A DNA stretch of 64,000 nt from an uncultured Mobiluncus sp. (lineage in GTDB: Bacteria > Actinomycetota > Actinomycetes > Actinomycetales > Actinomycetaceae): NCBI RefSeq assembly GCF_902488535.1, contig NZ_CABTWO010000001.1, positions 139,792-203,791 on the forward strand, in the 5' to 3' direction. A model generated the notes under the pieces. The model had not been told where the DNA came from. It saw nothing but the letters and a program-made list of their open reading frames with translations, and searched no databases. Numbering within the stretch: position 1 is the first letter of the stretch; each line of letters begins with the position of its first letter. Shown in pieces: positions 26,329 to 35,096 of this stretch. A program made the position numbers and the translations under genes.

Positions 26329-28656
26329 ATGGGGAAAGCAGCTAGTTCAACTTCCGCACTGTCCAAGACCCGTAAATCGCGAGTGCTCGCCCTTTTGGTA
26401 GCTTTTGTGGCGGCAAGCGCGGTGGCGGGCGTGTTCACCGCTGGTTTGGCCCTGCCTGTGGTCGGCGCCGCTGCTATCGTCAGCGCGAAAGGTGCCGAAA
26501 CCCTCGACGACCTGCCCGCCGACTTCACCACTTCGCAGCCCTCCATGAAATCCATCATCACCGCTGCTGACGGCACCCCCATTGCCGAGTTCTATGCGGA
26601 AAACCGCATCGTGATCCCTCTGGCGCAAGTCGCCAAAACCCTGCAACAAGGGGTTATCGCCATCGAGGACCGGCGGTTCTTGGAACACAAGGGCGTCGAC
26701 ATAGAGGGTATGAGCCGAGCTATCCTGTCTAACCTGGCTGGCAACGACTTGCAGGGCGCCTCGACCCTGACCCAGCAATACGTGAAAAACCTGCTCATTG
26801 AGCAGGGCCGGGTGTCCGGAGATCCGGACATGATTGAAGACGCCAGCGAAGCGACTTTGGAACGTAAAGCCCGGGAAGCCAAACTGGCCATGAGCTTGGA
26901 ACAAAAGATGACCAAGTCCGAAATCCTGGAAGGTTACCTGAATATTGCCCAGTTCGGGCCCTCGGTCTACGGGGTGGAAGCGGCCGCCCAGCACTATTTC
27001 TCTAAGCCTGCCAAAGACCTCAGCCTCGCCGAAGCCGCCCTGCTTGCGGGAATTCCCCAGTCCCCCAACGGGCACGACCCTATTGCGCACCCCGAATCCG
27101 CCACCAAACGCCAGGGGCTGGTGCTGGACGCGATGGCTCGCGACGGATACATCACCCCGGAACAGGCCAAAAAAGCCAAGTCAATACCAGTTTCGGAACT
27201 GCTGCATGTCTCGAACCAGCAGCAGGGGTGTGGGCTGGCCGGTAACGCCTCATATTTTTGCGCCTGGGTGGTAGGGGAAATCCTCTCCTCCTCAGAGTTC
27301 GGCGCCACCTATGCGGAACGCCAACGCTTGCTGCTGCGCGGCGGGCTCAACATCAAAACCACCCTCGACCCGAAAACTCAAGATGACGCCTACAGAACAA
27401 TTACCGGACGCATCCCGGTGGGCGACCCTTCTGACGTAAAGATTGCCCTGTCCAGCGTCGAACCGGGCACCGGCAAAATCAAAGCCATGGTCCAAAACAC
27501 TAACTACGGTGTCGACCCGGGCAACAACGCGGTGACCGAAAACTCTTACAACGCCGACTACGCTCACGGCGGTTCGGCCGGTTTCATGACCGGATCGACT
27601 TTCAAAGTGTTTACCCTGACCCAGTGGTATATCGACGGGTACGGCGGCTATGACCAAGCCGGGGGACGCTACAGCATTCCCGCCAAAGACTGGAAGATTT
27701 CCTGTGCCCCGGAGCTGGCCAACACCTGGAACTTCTCCGAAACCGGCGGCGCCAAGAAAGGCGCGATGACGATTGCGGCCGGCACCGCGAACTCCATCAA
27801 CGGCGTGTTCGCAAACATGGCGACCAAACTAGACTTGTGCGACATCGCGAAAACCGCCGCCAAGATGGGGGTGAACGAACCTGATGGTTCGCCCTTCAAG
27901 CCAAACCCCTCTTTCGTAATCGGTGCCGGCTCCGCTCCCCCGCTACAGATGGCAGATGCCTACGCAACCTTTGCCGCCCACGGAGTCTATTGCAATCCCA
28001 TCGGCATTACTTCCGTCACGGATTCCTCCGGGAAATCTTACGATGTGCCAGACGCGAACTGTCACCAGGTTCTAACCCCCGACGTGGCCGATAAAGTGGC
28101 TGTGACCTTGGAGGGAGTTCTGCATGCCGGCGGGCGGTCCGCTGCTATTCCCCGACCGGCCGCAGGCAAGACTGGCACGACCGACCATAACGAAAACACC
28201 TGGTTCGTGGGCTTTGTCCCCCAACTGGCGGCCGCGGTGTGGGTCGGGCACGCGAACGCGAATATCCCGGTGGGTCACCAAACTATCGGGGGACGCTACT
28301 ACGGTTCCCTCTACGGTTCCTCCATCGCGGCCCCGACCTGGGGAACTTTTATGACTGCCGCCTTGCAGGGAGTTCCGGTCCAGCCCCTGCCGAAAGTAAA
28401 TCTCGGCTCTACCGGCGTGTTTGTGGGCGGGGGCTACAAGCCCAAGACTGAGGAGAGTCCCACTCCCACGCCTTCAGATTCGGCCAGCCCGGCGGCCCCC
28501 GGTAGCGGCGCAGGTAATCCGGGAACCACCCCCGGTGAGAGCGGGGGGAACCCCGGAGCAAATCCTGGCGCCAACACCCCGGCGCCACCTGCCCCGCAGC
28601 CTCCAGCGCCCACCCAGCCGGCGCCTCCTGCCCAGCCCGCACCCTCGGCACAATAA
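26329..28656 (+). CDS. ponA: Class A penicillin-binding protein (transglycosylase-transpeptidase)
   Basis: Builds and cross-links peptidoglycan at the outer face of the membrane. Product 775 residues: N-terminal TM helix (VLALLVAFVAASAVAGVFTAGLAL region), GT51 transglycosylase with catalytic Glu113 in AIEDRRF and GASTLTQQYVKN, then the transpeptidase with Ser423-Lys426 (STFK) and KTGT at about 614. The final 90 residues are Pro/Gly-rich, a wall-spanning tail common in actinobacterial PonA. ATG at 26329 after TTTAGGA. The gap upstream, shared with whiB, presumably holds both promoters. Confidence 0.93.
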   Translation: MGKAASSTSALSKTRKSRVLALLVAFVAASAVAGVFTAGLALPVVGAAAIVSAKGAETLDDLPADFTTSQPSMKSIITAADGTPIAEFYAENRIVIPLAQVAKTLQQGVIAIEDRRFLEHKGVDIEGMSRAILSNLAGNDLQGASTLTQQYVKNLLIEQGRVSGDPDMIEDASEATLERKAREAKLAMSLEQKMTKSEILEGYLNIAQFGPSVYGVEAAAQHYFSKPAKDLSLAEAALLAGIPQSPNGHDPIAHPESATKRQGLVLDAMARDGYITPEQAKKAKSIPVSELLHVSNQQQGCGLAGNASYFCAWVVGEILSSSEFGATYAERQRLLLRGGLNIKTTLDPKTQDDAYRTITGRIPVGDPSDVKIALSSVEPGTGKIKAMVQNTNYGVDPGNNAVTENSYNADYAHGGSAGFMTGSTFKVFTLTQWYIDGYGGYDQAGGRYSIPAKDWKISCAPELANTWNFSETGGAKKGAMTIAAGTANSINGVFANMATKLDLCDIAKTAAKMGVNEPDGSPFKPNPSFVIGAGSAPPLQMADAYATFAAHGVYCNPIGITSVTDSSGKSYDVPDANCHQVLTPDVADKVAVTLEGVLHAGGRSAAIPRPAAGKTGTTDHNENTWFVGFVPQLAAAVWVGHANANIPVGHQTIGGRYYGSLYGSSIAAPTWGTFMTAALQGVPVQPLPKVNLGSTGVFVGGGYKPKTEESPTPTPSDSASPAAPGSGAGNPGTTPGESGGNPGANPGANTPAPPAPQPPAPTQPAPPAQPAPSAQ

Positions 28657-28699
28657 CTAACAAAATAACCGGCGCACAAGGAAAGTGAAGGCAGACCCT

Positions 28700-29935
28700 A
28701 TGGATTCCTCCTCGTGGACACGGACCTGGACCGCAATGAAAGTCGGGGCGCTGGCGGCAGGAGCCGTGGCGTGGACTGCAGCGCGCGCCTCCCGCTCCTA
28801 CCAGCTGCGTCATGTGACTGTTCCCGTGCCCGGACGGGCTTTACGTTCCATCGCTGCGCCGGAGGCGGAGGCAACAGCGCCGCGTTTCGGGGTGGCGGGC
28901 ACGCCACACTTTCCGGGGTTGCGGATTTTGCACCTGTCGGACACGCATTTTTATCGCGGCCGTGAGGATTTGGTCGGCTGGTTGCGCGTGCTGGCTAAAC
29001 GGGCAGGAACGGACTTTGACCTGGTTGTTTTGACCGGGGATATGCTGTCGTCGAGTTATGGGGATGATTATTTGGTGACCCCGGCGCTCCAGCCGTTTAT
29101 CGATTCGGGGGTGCCGGGAGCCTACGTGTTCGGCGATCATGATTTCTTTGCCAGTCGCGTGGGCAATCCGTTGAAGTATTTATGGAATACCAGTGAAAAA
29201 TCCGGGGCGGGTCCCGCGGGCGTCAAACGGATCGGCGAGCCTGGTCAGGGCAATCATCTCAGCCGGCTGCTGGCCGATTCCGGCTGGTTGGACCTCAATA
29301 ACGCGAACGGCAGCTTGGATGTGCGCGGGGTGCGCCTGGAGTTCAGCGGGGTTAACGACCCGCACGGGCGCCGCGACCGTTATGTTGGTTTTGAGGCCGG
29401 CGGTTCAAGCTCACTAGGTTCGATTGGTGGCGCGGGCCGGAGCGGTCAAGGCGGCGAGGTCGCGAGTGGTGAGGTCACAAGCGGTGACGGATCGCACCAG
29501 GGTGGGGCAAGCGCTGGTGTGTCGGGTAGAGCCGGGGTCACAAGTGGCGGTGAGGTCGGCTTTTCCAATGAATACTTGCGGGCCACCAACCGCAGCGTCC
29601 GCCTGGGACTGTCCCACGCCCCTTATGCACGCGTACTCAATGAGTTCCTCTCAGACGGCACCGACCTGGTGTTTTGTGGGCACACGCACGGGGGGCAGGT
29701 CTGTTTACCGGGCGGACACGCCCTGGTGACGAACTGTGATTTGGATCCCCAGTTCGCTTCCGGCCTGTTCGAGTGGCAAGCCGATACATGCCCCGGACGC
29801 GAAAGCGAAACTGGGGAACCTGACCGGGCGAGCATGACCGTCTGCGTCAGCCCCGGCCTGGGGACCTCGCCATTCACCCCCTGGCGCGTGTTTTGCCCGC
29901 CGGTGGCCTACATCGTTGAGCTGGTCGCCGCCTAG
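28700..29935 (+). CDS. Metallophosphoesterase (YkuE-like)
   Basis: 411 residues from ATG at 28700 (GAAGG upstream; GTG at 28685 also possible). Calcineurin-like motifs: LSDTHFYRG, VVLTGDMLSS, FGDHDFF and CGHTHGGQ. The usual GNH(D/E) is GDHD, so the metal-ligand Asn is Asp. An N-terminal hydrophobic segment (ALAAGAVAWTAA) suggests membrane attachment, as in YkuE. A Gly/Ser/Val-rich low-complexity insert of about 60 residues splits the domain before EYLRATNRSVRLGLSH. It follows ponA by 43 bp, so a wall or lipid substrate is plausible but unproven. Confidence 0.85.
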   Translation: MDSSSWTRTWTAMKVGALAAGAVAWTAARASRSYQLRHVTVPVPGRALRSIAAPEAEATAPRFGVAGTPHFPGLRILHLSDTHFYRGREDLVGWLRVLAKRAGTDFDLVVLTGDMLSSSYGDDYLVTPALQPFIDSGVPGAYVFGDHDFFASRVGNPLKYLWNTSEKSGAGPAGVKRIGEPGQGNHLSRLLADSGWLDLNNANGSLDVRGVRLEFSGVNDPHGRRDRYVGFEAGGSSSLGSIGGAGRSGQGGEVASGEVTSGDGSHQGGASAGVSGRAGVTSGGEVGFSNEYLRATNRSVRLGLSHAPYARVLNEFLSDGTDLVFCGHTHGGQVCLPGGHALVTNCDLDPQFASGLFEWQADTCPGRESETGEPDRASMTVCVSPGLGTSPFTPWRVFCPPVAYIVELVAA

Positions 29936-30432
29936 CCTACAATCTTTCGGCTATAAACATCGGTTACGAACGCTGTATACACGAACCCGGATAGGGTTCG
30001 AACATACGTGATATCCCCAACCCACAGTTCGTTGGGCCTACTGGCCGTGAACTGCCGATTCACCAATTCCGGGCGAGAATCTAGTACTTGAGCGGGTCTG
30101 GTTGTTATTGCTGTGCGTCCCCGGCGAACACCAACAATCCCAGCGATTTTCATGAGTCGAGCGACCTGGTCACGACCAATATCCCAGCCCGCGCGCCTGG
30201 CTGCGTGCCACATCTTACGAATACCATAGACACCAAAATTGTGTGCGTGAATCTCGCGTAGTTCTTCAGCAAGAATCCAATCACGAACGCTCCTGACGCT
30301 TGCTGGTCTGCTCTTCGCTAGCCGGTAGCCGCGAGAGGTAATAAACCCTCCTTCCAGGCTCGCACCCAGTGTCCGGCAAATCGGCTCGACCCCGAAACGA
30401 CCCCTATATTCGTCAATATAAGCAATCATCAT
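29932..30432 (-). pseudogene. IS3 orfB transposase fragment
   Basis: 166 codons with the IS3 OrfB pattern: YGIRKMW (HTH_21-like), then the rve integrase core with NELWVGDITYVRT (first catalytic Asp) and FVTDVYSRKIVG (second Asp). Normal OrfB is about 280-300 residues; the third catalytic residue (Glu) is missing because the reading frame runs into the TAG shared with the neighbouring gene's end. Inactive. Its ATG overlaps the orfA stop, and a TTTTTTC run upstream in orfA could have served frameshifting. Confidence 0.85.
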
Positions 30433-30747
30433 CGGGCCGGACGGTCGAGCTCCGCTGCGAAAAAAGCCGAAGCAGTTTTCAAAATCTCATTCGCCCTACG
30501 CAGTTCCGCATTCTCGCGTTTGAGACGTTTGATTTCCTCATGCTCTTCACGCGTGAACCCCTGCCGCTCACCCGTAACAACCAAATGCTGCTCATACCAG
30601 CGGCGCAGTGACTCGTTTGCGATCCCCAGCTTCACAGCTATCTCATTAACCGCCCTCCACTGCGAACACGAACAATCAGCAGCCAACCGATCAGAAAGCA
30701 ACCGCACCGCCCGATCCCTTAAACTCCTGAGAATACCTCTTAGACAT
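30429..30747 (-). pseudogene. IS3 orfA, frameshifted
   Basis: The start at 30747 gives MSKRYSQEFK, as in the second copy at 35033, but a run of three C (30716-30718, + strand) where the other copy has two throws the frame. After it the correct frame reads RAVRLLSDRL, the helix-turn-helix VNEIAVKLGIANESLRRWYEQ and a leucine-zipper-like KRLKRENAELRRANEILKTA. Inactive by frameshift unless the base is a sequencing error. Confidence 0.75.
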
Positions 30748-30814
30748 ATCCCTAATCCTCTCAAAAACGAGTAGGAACAAAACCCAGTACGCTTCACTTC
30801 AACAATCACATAGC

Positions 30815-30844
30815 GCTGGGGCGTGCCTTTTGGTACGCCCCAGC
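30815..30844. terminator. Strong hairpin beside the IS3 end
   Basis: GCTGGGGCGTGCC-TTTT-GGTACGCCCCAGC: 13-bp stem with one G-T pair and a 4-base loop. No T-run follows on either side, so termination is probable but not certain. It lies 19 bp outside the IS end and may insulate the island from it. Confidence 0.5.
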
Positions 30845-31180
30845 TGCATTAAATATTCGCATTAGACGGGAGCTTTTAACTCCCTCATCCCCTGGGTGTC
30901 TAACCTGCATGAATGAAACCAACGGATCGTATGCAGAACCTGAGGCGAAATCGTAAGCAAATCCATCACGGCATCACGCTTTCTTCCATGCCAAGGTCAG
31001 CCTTGAATAGAAGCATCTTCTACACATTCTCATAAGATCAAAACTGAGTCTTGGATGGCAACCGCCTACTGGTGTTATGGAATCCCGCGTTCGATTTGCT
31101 ATCGCAAACTGTCAAAATAAAAACCAAAAGACACTCAGAATTCTCTAAATATTTTGCCAGATTTGGCAGTTATTTATAAT
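30845..31180. other. AT-rich gene-free stretch
   Basis: No convincing coding region on either strand; short frames lack ribosome binding sites and family resemblance. The base composition is clearly more AT-rich than the chromosome to the left. Near its right end is a short inverted repeat, TGCCA-GATT-TGGCA (31155-31168), just upstream of the promoter that follows. Confidence 0.5.
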
Positions 31181-31208
31181 TTGACACGTCGGTTTTAGGG
31201 AGTATTTT
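31181..31208 (+). promoter_or_regulatory. Promoter of the acyltransferase-protease operon
   Basis: TTGACA (31181-31186), 16-bp spacer, TATTTT (31203-31208). The -35 hexamer is perfect. Transcription would start about 40 bp upstream of the GTG at 31255. The inverted repeat at 31155-31168 lies 13 bp upstream and could bind a regulator. Confidence 0.45.
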
Positions 31209-31254
31209 TAACCAAATAACAGTTCGCTAAAGTATTAGTAAAGGAGGGAACTGA

Positions 31255-32211
31255 GTGTCTAAACCTTCACGAATCGTGGGGCTTGATGTAGCGCGCTCAC
31301 TCGCGATCATCGGAATGATAGTTATCCACATGGCCTCGCTACTTTGGAGTACCAAAGTAATACTCTCTGGCCTACCCGCATCATTATTTGCCATCATCGC
31401 CGGCGCGACGATGATGATTATTGGACGAAACTACACCAGCACCACTTTCTTGCGGCTGATAGCCCGAGGCGCTTTAATCATCCTCATCGGCCTGGCACTA
31501 CTGCCCGTGGGTGGACAAATCCAATTGGTTCTCATCGTAATGGGCCTGGTAATGATCCTAGTTTCCTGGATGCCCGCATTGGGAACGTGGTGGAGGCTCG
31601 GTCTATTTATTGCCGCCACAATCGCCGCAACAATCGTTTACGCCCCCATCGAACTGCCACAGATTTATCCGCTATTGGCATGGATTGCATACTTCATCGG
31701 TGGCATGCTTCTTTTCGATGTGTACCTGCGCGGCCGACTACAGCGCAACCCCGATGAGAACAGCAACCCTAACACTCGACTGAGCTGGATCGTAACCGCT
31801 ATCAGCGTTGTCATCGCTGGTATCGGCATCTACTTCCGATTTGACCCAGACATTCCCAGCTGGCTCAGCTTTACCGGTCACACCGGTGTTGCCGGAGAGA
31901 TTATCCTCTCCGTTGCCGTTGCAGCCGTAGTGATCCACCTATGTGTGCTCATAGGCGATCTCTCTTCAACCTTGGTTTACCCTTTCGCTGCCATGGGAAC
32001 AATGTCGCTAACCATTTACATTCTGCACATTCTCACCGCTTTCTACTGGCAGCAAAATGTCGTGTTGCATTCCACTTTGTCAGCAATCGGTTTCATCGTA
32101 TTCTTCCTCGTCGCAGCCAGCCTCTGGAAGAAGTTTGCAGGACAGGGTCCTGCTGAGAAACTCGTTGCCACCACGATCAAGGCCATTGTTCCTTCTAAGA
32201 AAGGGAATTAA
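31255..32211 (+). CDS. Membrane acyltransferase-like protein (HGSNAT/DUF418-type)
   Basis: 318 residues with about ten membrane helices. The opening RIVGLDVARSLAIIGMIVIHM has the R...GLD.AR..AI.GM..(V/N)H pattern of the heparan-alpha-glucosaminide acetyltransferase/DUF418/DUF1624 group, which includes cell-envelope acyltransferases; the conserved His is in VIHMASLL. GTG at 31255 follows an excellent AAGGAGGG. Its stop is only 2 bp before the protease GTG, so the two are coupled. Substrate unknown. It sits in the AT-rich island and looks acquired. Confidence 0.72.
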   Translation: MSKPSRIVGLDVARSLAIIGMIVIHMASLLWSTKVILSGLPASLFAIIAGATMMIIGRNYTSTTFLRLIARGALIILIGLALLPVGGQIQLVLIVMGLVMILVSWMPALGTWWRLGLFIAATIAATIVYAPIELPQIYPLLAWIAYFIGGMLLFDVYLRGRLQRNPDENSNPNTRLSWIVTAISVVIAGIGIYFRFDPDIPSWLSFTGHTGVAGEIILSVAVAAVVIHLCVLIGDLSSTLVYPFAAMGTMSLTIYILHILTAFYWQQNVVLHSTLSAIGFIVFFLVAASLWKKFAGQGPAEKLVATTIKAIVPSKKGN

Positions 32212-32213
32212 CC

Positions 32214-33254
32214 GTGAAAAAAACATCTTTTTCGATCGCGACCATTGCCAGCGCCGTCCTTCTAATGACTGCCACTCCGGCTCTCGCACTCGAATATGGA
32301 GATCCGGCGCCCGATAATGCGGAAAGCAGTTCCGTTGCCGCGCTCAAAATGGGCAAAATCGGCAGCTTTGGTGACTGCACAGGCACACTCATTGCCGACC
32401 AGTGGGTACTCACAGCGCGCCACTGTCTAGAGTCAGTCAACAATGAAGGCACCCAGGCACGCATCGCTGGAAAAGTCTACAACGCTGATTCCTGGGCTCT
32501 TTCGCCCACATCTGACGCGGGGTTACTTCACCTGACTGAGAAAGTGACTAACGCAACCCCCGCAAAAATCTCCCACGATATTCCAACCCCAGGTCAGACG
32601 GGAACTCTTTACGGTTGGAGTAGCAGCTCGTCAATGGCACGATCTGGACAGCTACCAATGGCCAAAATGGTTGTCAAAGAGCTACTAGGTGGCGCACCTT
32701 CCGGTTCTGACACGCCGAGTGCTCCCGAAACTCCTTCCGATTCCAAGGCACCTACCGGCGCTGATGCGTCTACAGAGACTGCCCCGCCACAGGCTCTACC
32801 GTCAAAACCTGGAATGTCAGAATCCAGCCAAACCGAGTCTAATCCTGAGGGGATGTCGGAAGTCCCAGCCGACAACTCCATACAGCCTAGGATCGAAACC
32901 TCTATCTTGGATGTGCAGTCAGTTTCTGGAGCTGGCATGCAGGGCGGTGACTCTGGTGGCCCGTTCTTTGTCGACGGAAAGCTTGCGGGACTTGCTACCG
33001 CTGGAACTGCCAATGGGGATCCGGACCTTCCCTCCCCTAGTGCTGCAATCACCACAGTTGCAGGCACCGCCGAATGGATCGACAACATTGTCTCTGGCCG
33101 CGACACCCAAAGCGTTCTAACTGCAGAAAACACTCCTGCACCGCCAAAGAACATTCAAACCAGTGGCGATAATATTTGGGGTTACCTTGCGATCGCACTC
33201 GTAGGCCTTGCGGTGGGAGCAATCGGCTCACGTATCCGCAATGCGCGCCAGTAA
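32214..33254 (+). CDS. Membrane-anchored trypsin-like serine protease
   Basis: 346 residues, S1 family. Signal peptide: KKTSFSIATIASAVLLMTATPALA with cleavage after ALA. The catalytic triad is visible: His in VLTARHCLE, Asp in PTSDAGLLHL and Ser in MQGGDSGGPFF. A Ser/Pro/Glu/Thr-rich insert of about 65 residues (roughly 160-225) separates Asp and Ser blocks inside the protease domain. A C-terminal helix (IWGYLAIALVGLAVGAIGS) and basic tail anchor it in the membrane. GTG start 2 bp after the upstream gene. Probably processes surface proteins or substrates linked to the neighbouring membrane protein. Confidence 0.85.
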   Translation: MKKTSFSIATIASAVLLMTATPALALEYGDPAPDNAESSSVAALKMGKIGSFGDCTGTLIADQWVLTARHCLESVNNEGTQARIAGKVYNADSWALSPTSDAGLLHLTEKVTNATPAKISHDIPTPGQTGTLYGWSSSSSMARSGQLPMAKMVVKELLGGAPSGSDTPSAPETPSDSKAPTGADASTETAPPQALPSKPGMSESSQTESNPEGMSEVPADNSIQPRIETSILDVQSVSGAGMQGGDSGGPFFVDGKLAGLATAGTANGDPDLPSPSAAITTVAGTAEWIDNIVSGRDTQSVLTAENTPAPPKNIQTSGDNIWGYLAIALVGLAVGAIGSRIRNARQ

Positions 33255-33293
33255 GGATTCCTACTGGACTGTCTAGCGAATAGCATTTCACCC

Positions 33294-33333
33294 TTTGAAG
33301 CCGTCTCCCAGAAAACTGGGTGGCGGCTTCAAA
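33294..33333 (+). terminator. Terminator after the protease gene
   Basis: Long hairpin: outer arms TTTGAAGCCG and CGGCTTCAAA pair perfectly, an inner CCCAG-AAAA-CTGGG stem follows after a small internal loop. It lies 40 bp past the stop; CTCTTTT follows a few bases later. Good intrinsic-terminator candidate. Confidence 0.65.
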
Positions 33334-33504
33334 CATTAGCTCTTTTACAGTCATGCGACCCGTATCTGACCCCCTTGCCTACTGAAGTTCACAACCGATC
33401 AGCATTGCTGAACCAACAGGAAGATTATAGAAAGCCAGTAACCGAAACCTGGCTCAATCCGTGCTCGGGTCACGGAACACGGGCGTTAAAAGTGTACGGC
33501 TCCG

Positions 33505-34764
33505 TTAGGCCGTGTACTGGAGGGCTATGCGATCTTCCGGATGACGATCATTCAGATAGAGGACGGCCAGGAAGAACCACTCCGCTGGTTTCATCAAAAA
33601 CCACACAGCATCAGCCGCCCACTGCGATCTGATCAGCTTGGCAACCGGGAAGCCATACGTGTCATATAAGCGCCGAATAACCCGATGGGTTCTGGGCACA
33701 CGCTCTTCCAGTACCTGCTCAAACGCATTGGCCACAAGAAGCTGGCGATTCACAACCACCGGCCGGCCATGACGCAGGCCCATGCGGATTGGTTTTACCA
33801 CCGCTCGGTGTCCGCCGGCGGCCACAGTGCAAAGGTAGTGTTCGTCAAAATACACGTTTTGCGGGGCAACCTGCTGTGACAGGTTCCAGTCACTGGTCTC
33901 CGTAAATGCCCTCACCACCATGCTCGGCGATTGCCCAAACAAAGCTAGAATCCCGACCAGCACGGCAAGGAGCGGGAGCGCCACCACGAACCCTAGAAGC
34001 GGCCAGCGCTTCGCGTCAGCCACCATTGCGTCGAGTTTGCTCAATACCGAGGAGCTGTCGATGCGGCCTCGTCTATCTCCATCAGCTTCGTAGGCGCGCA
34101 CTTGGATTGCAACTATTTTCACCACAATCGCAAGCACAGCCAACAAAGGAAGAATCAGCAGTGCGTCTAGGGGGGTTTCAAAAGTTGTGATCTGGATAGT
34201 CCACACCAGGCCGAACACAACGCCCAAGTAGAGCCCCGCAATCGCAATCACAACTACGAGGGGCGGCAACTGTCTGGCTTCGTTAAACCGCAAAAGGAGG
34301 AATCCGAGTACGAACAGTAGCGCGATGAACAGCACGTGTGGCCATGCCCGCGTGTAAATCGGCGCGTGGGTTTGGTAGTTTACCAGCTGGACGTGCCAGT
34401 CCGCAGTAGGCACAACCTCTTTGAAGAACCCTAGGTATCCGAACTCATAAACCGCTATGACACACAGGGTCCAAACGTCCAGGCCCGCATCGAGAACCGG
34501 CAGGTCCTTACCACTCCCCGCTTTGGCCGCACGGATTATTTGGCTGACAGTCAGCGCTACTGGGTAACCGGCCGCGAGCGCGACGAGGGCTCCTCCAACC
34601 AGAATCTGCCCGAGAATCTGACTTGCGCCTGAAGGAGGTTGGGATACGAGGTAGGCAATCGCTCCGGTGATTCCGATCAACAGAGCCAAAACGATTCGCG
34701 AAAAAGAGGGGTGCTTGCTGGCGTAGCGGTACAGCTTAACTTGTCCTCCTGTCCTGCAAGACAT
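33505..34764 (-). CDS. Multi-pass membrane protein, DUF6688-like
   Basis: 419 residues. About ten hydrophobic helices, then a soluble C-terminal region reading CTVAAGGHRAVVKP, RMGLRHGRPVVVNRQLLVANAFEQ and HRVIRRLYDTYGFP. I recall this block from proteins labelled DUF6688, function unknown; that match should be checked. ATG at 34764 has no clear ribosome binding site; AGGAGG lies a few codons inside, so the true start may be slightly downstream. The stop overlaps one arm of a hairpin (33492-33515) followed by TTTTAA on this strand, a likely terminator. It faces the protease gene. Confidence 0.65.
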   Translation of the reverse strand: MSCRTGGQVKLYRYASKHPSFSRIVLALLIGITGAIAYLVSQPPSGASQILGQILVGGALVALAAGYPVALTVSQIIRAAKAGSGKDLPVLDAGLDVWTLCVIAVYEFGYLGFFKEVVPTADWHVQLVNYQTHAPIYTRAWPHVLFIALLFVLGFLLLRFNEARQLPPLVVVIAIAGLYLGVVFGLVWTIQITTFETPLDALLILPLLAVLAIVVKIVAIQVRAYEADGDRRGRIDSSSVLSKLDAMVADAKRWPLLGFVVALPLLAVLVGILALFGQSPSMVVRAFTETSDWNLSQQVAPQNVYFDEHYLCTVAAGGHRAVVKPIRMGLRHGRPVVVNRQLLVANAFEQVLEERVPRTHRVIRRLYDTYGFPVAKLIRSQWAADAVWFLMKPAEWFFLAVLYLNDRHPEDRIALQYTA

Positions 34765-34850
34765 GATACACGCGTTTTCTAGACCATTGAACTAGCGCAG
34801 GACTTTACCGGCCATATAGTGCTTAGCTCCGTTGATGTCGCACACGTAAC

Positions 34851-34883
34851 GGGCGCGACTCCAAATAGCTCGAAGTCGCGCCC
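34851..34883. repeat. Hairpin upstream of the DUF6688-like gene
   Basis: GGGCGCGACT and AGTCGCGCCC form a perfect 10-bp stem with a 13-base loop. There is no T-run. It lies about 90 bp upstream of the start, in the leader or promoter zone of the leftward gene. Could be a terminator from the other side or a leader structure. Confidence 0.4.
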
Positions 34884-34989
34884 AGTATATGCGCGTGGTT
34901 AGCAAATATTGTCGATTACTACTATAAGTCGCCCTAGAACGAGTGGAGCCCCGCGGGTTAGCCCTCTAGCCAAGCAATCTACGAGCATA

Positions 34990-35082
34990 CGCACCGCCCG
35001 ATCCTTAAACTCCTGAGAATATCTCTTAGACATATCCCTAATCCTCTCAAAAACGAGTAGGAACAAAACCCAGTACGCTTCA
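34990..35082 (-). mobile_element. IS3-family end remnant (second copy)
   Basis: 93 bp matching the intact end of the element at 30703-30796, in the same orientation, with one substitution (T for C in the ATATCTC segment) and one base fewer. It starts at the same terminal TGAAGCGTACTGGG and carries the orfA start (ATG at 35033, MSKRYSQEFKDRAVRMLVD). To the left the sequence departs from the first copy although RAVRML-D still resembles OrfA for a few codons. A remnant only. Confidence 0.75.
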
Positions 35083-35096
35083 TGAACCGACCAACT

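Larger units (their letters stand above)
29932..30796 (-). mobile_element. IS3-family insertion sequence, truncated at one end
   Basis: Leftward element beginning with the end TGAAGCGTACTGGG (revcomp, starting at 30796) and containing orfA and orfB in IS3 order. It stops inside orfB, right at the stop codon of the metallophosphoesterase gene, so the distal end and its inverted repeat are gone. About 93 bp at the intact end recur almost identically at 34990-35082. Confidence 0.8.

Noticed and set aside
30845..31180. Short reading frames in the island's left gap (for example near 30911)
   Set aside because: Under 45 codons, no ribosome binding site, no recognisable sequence.
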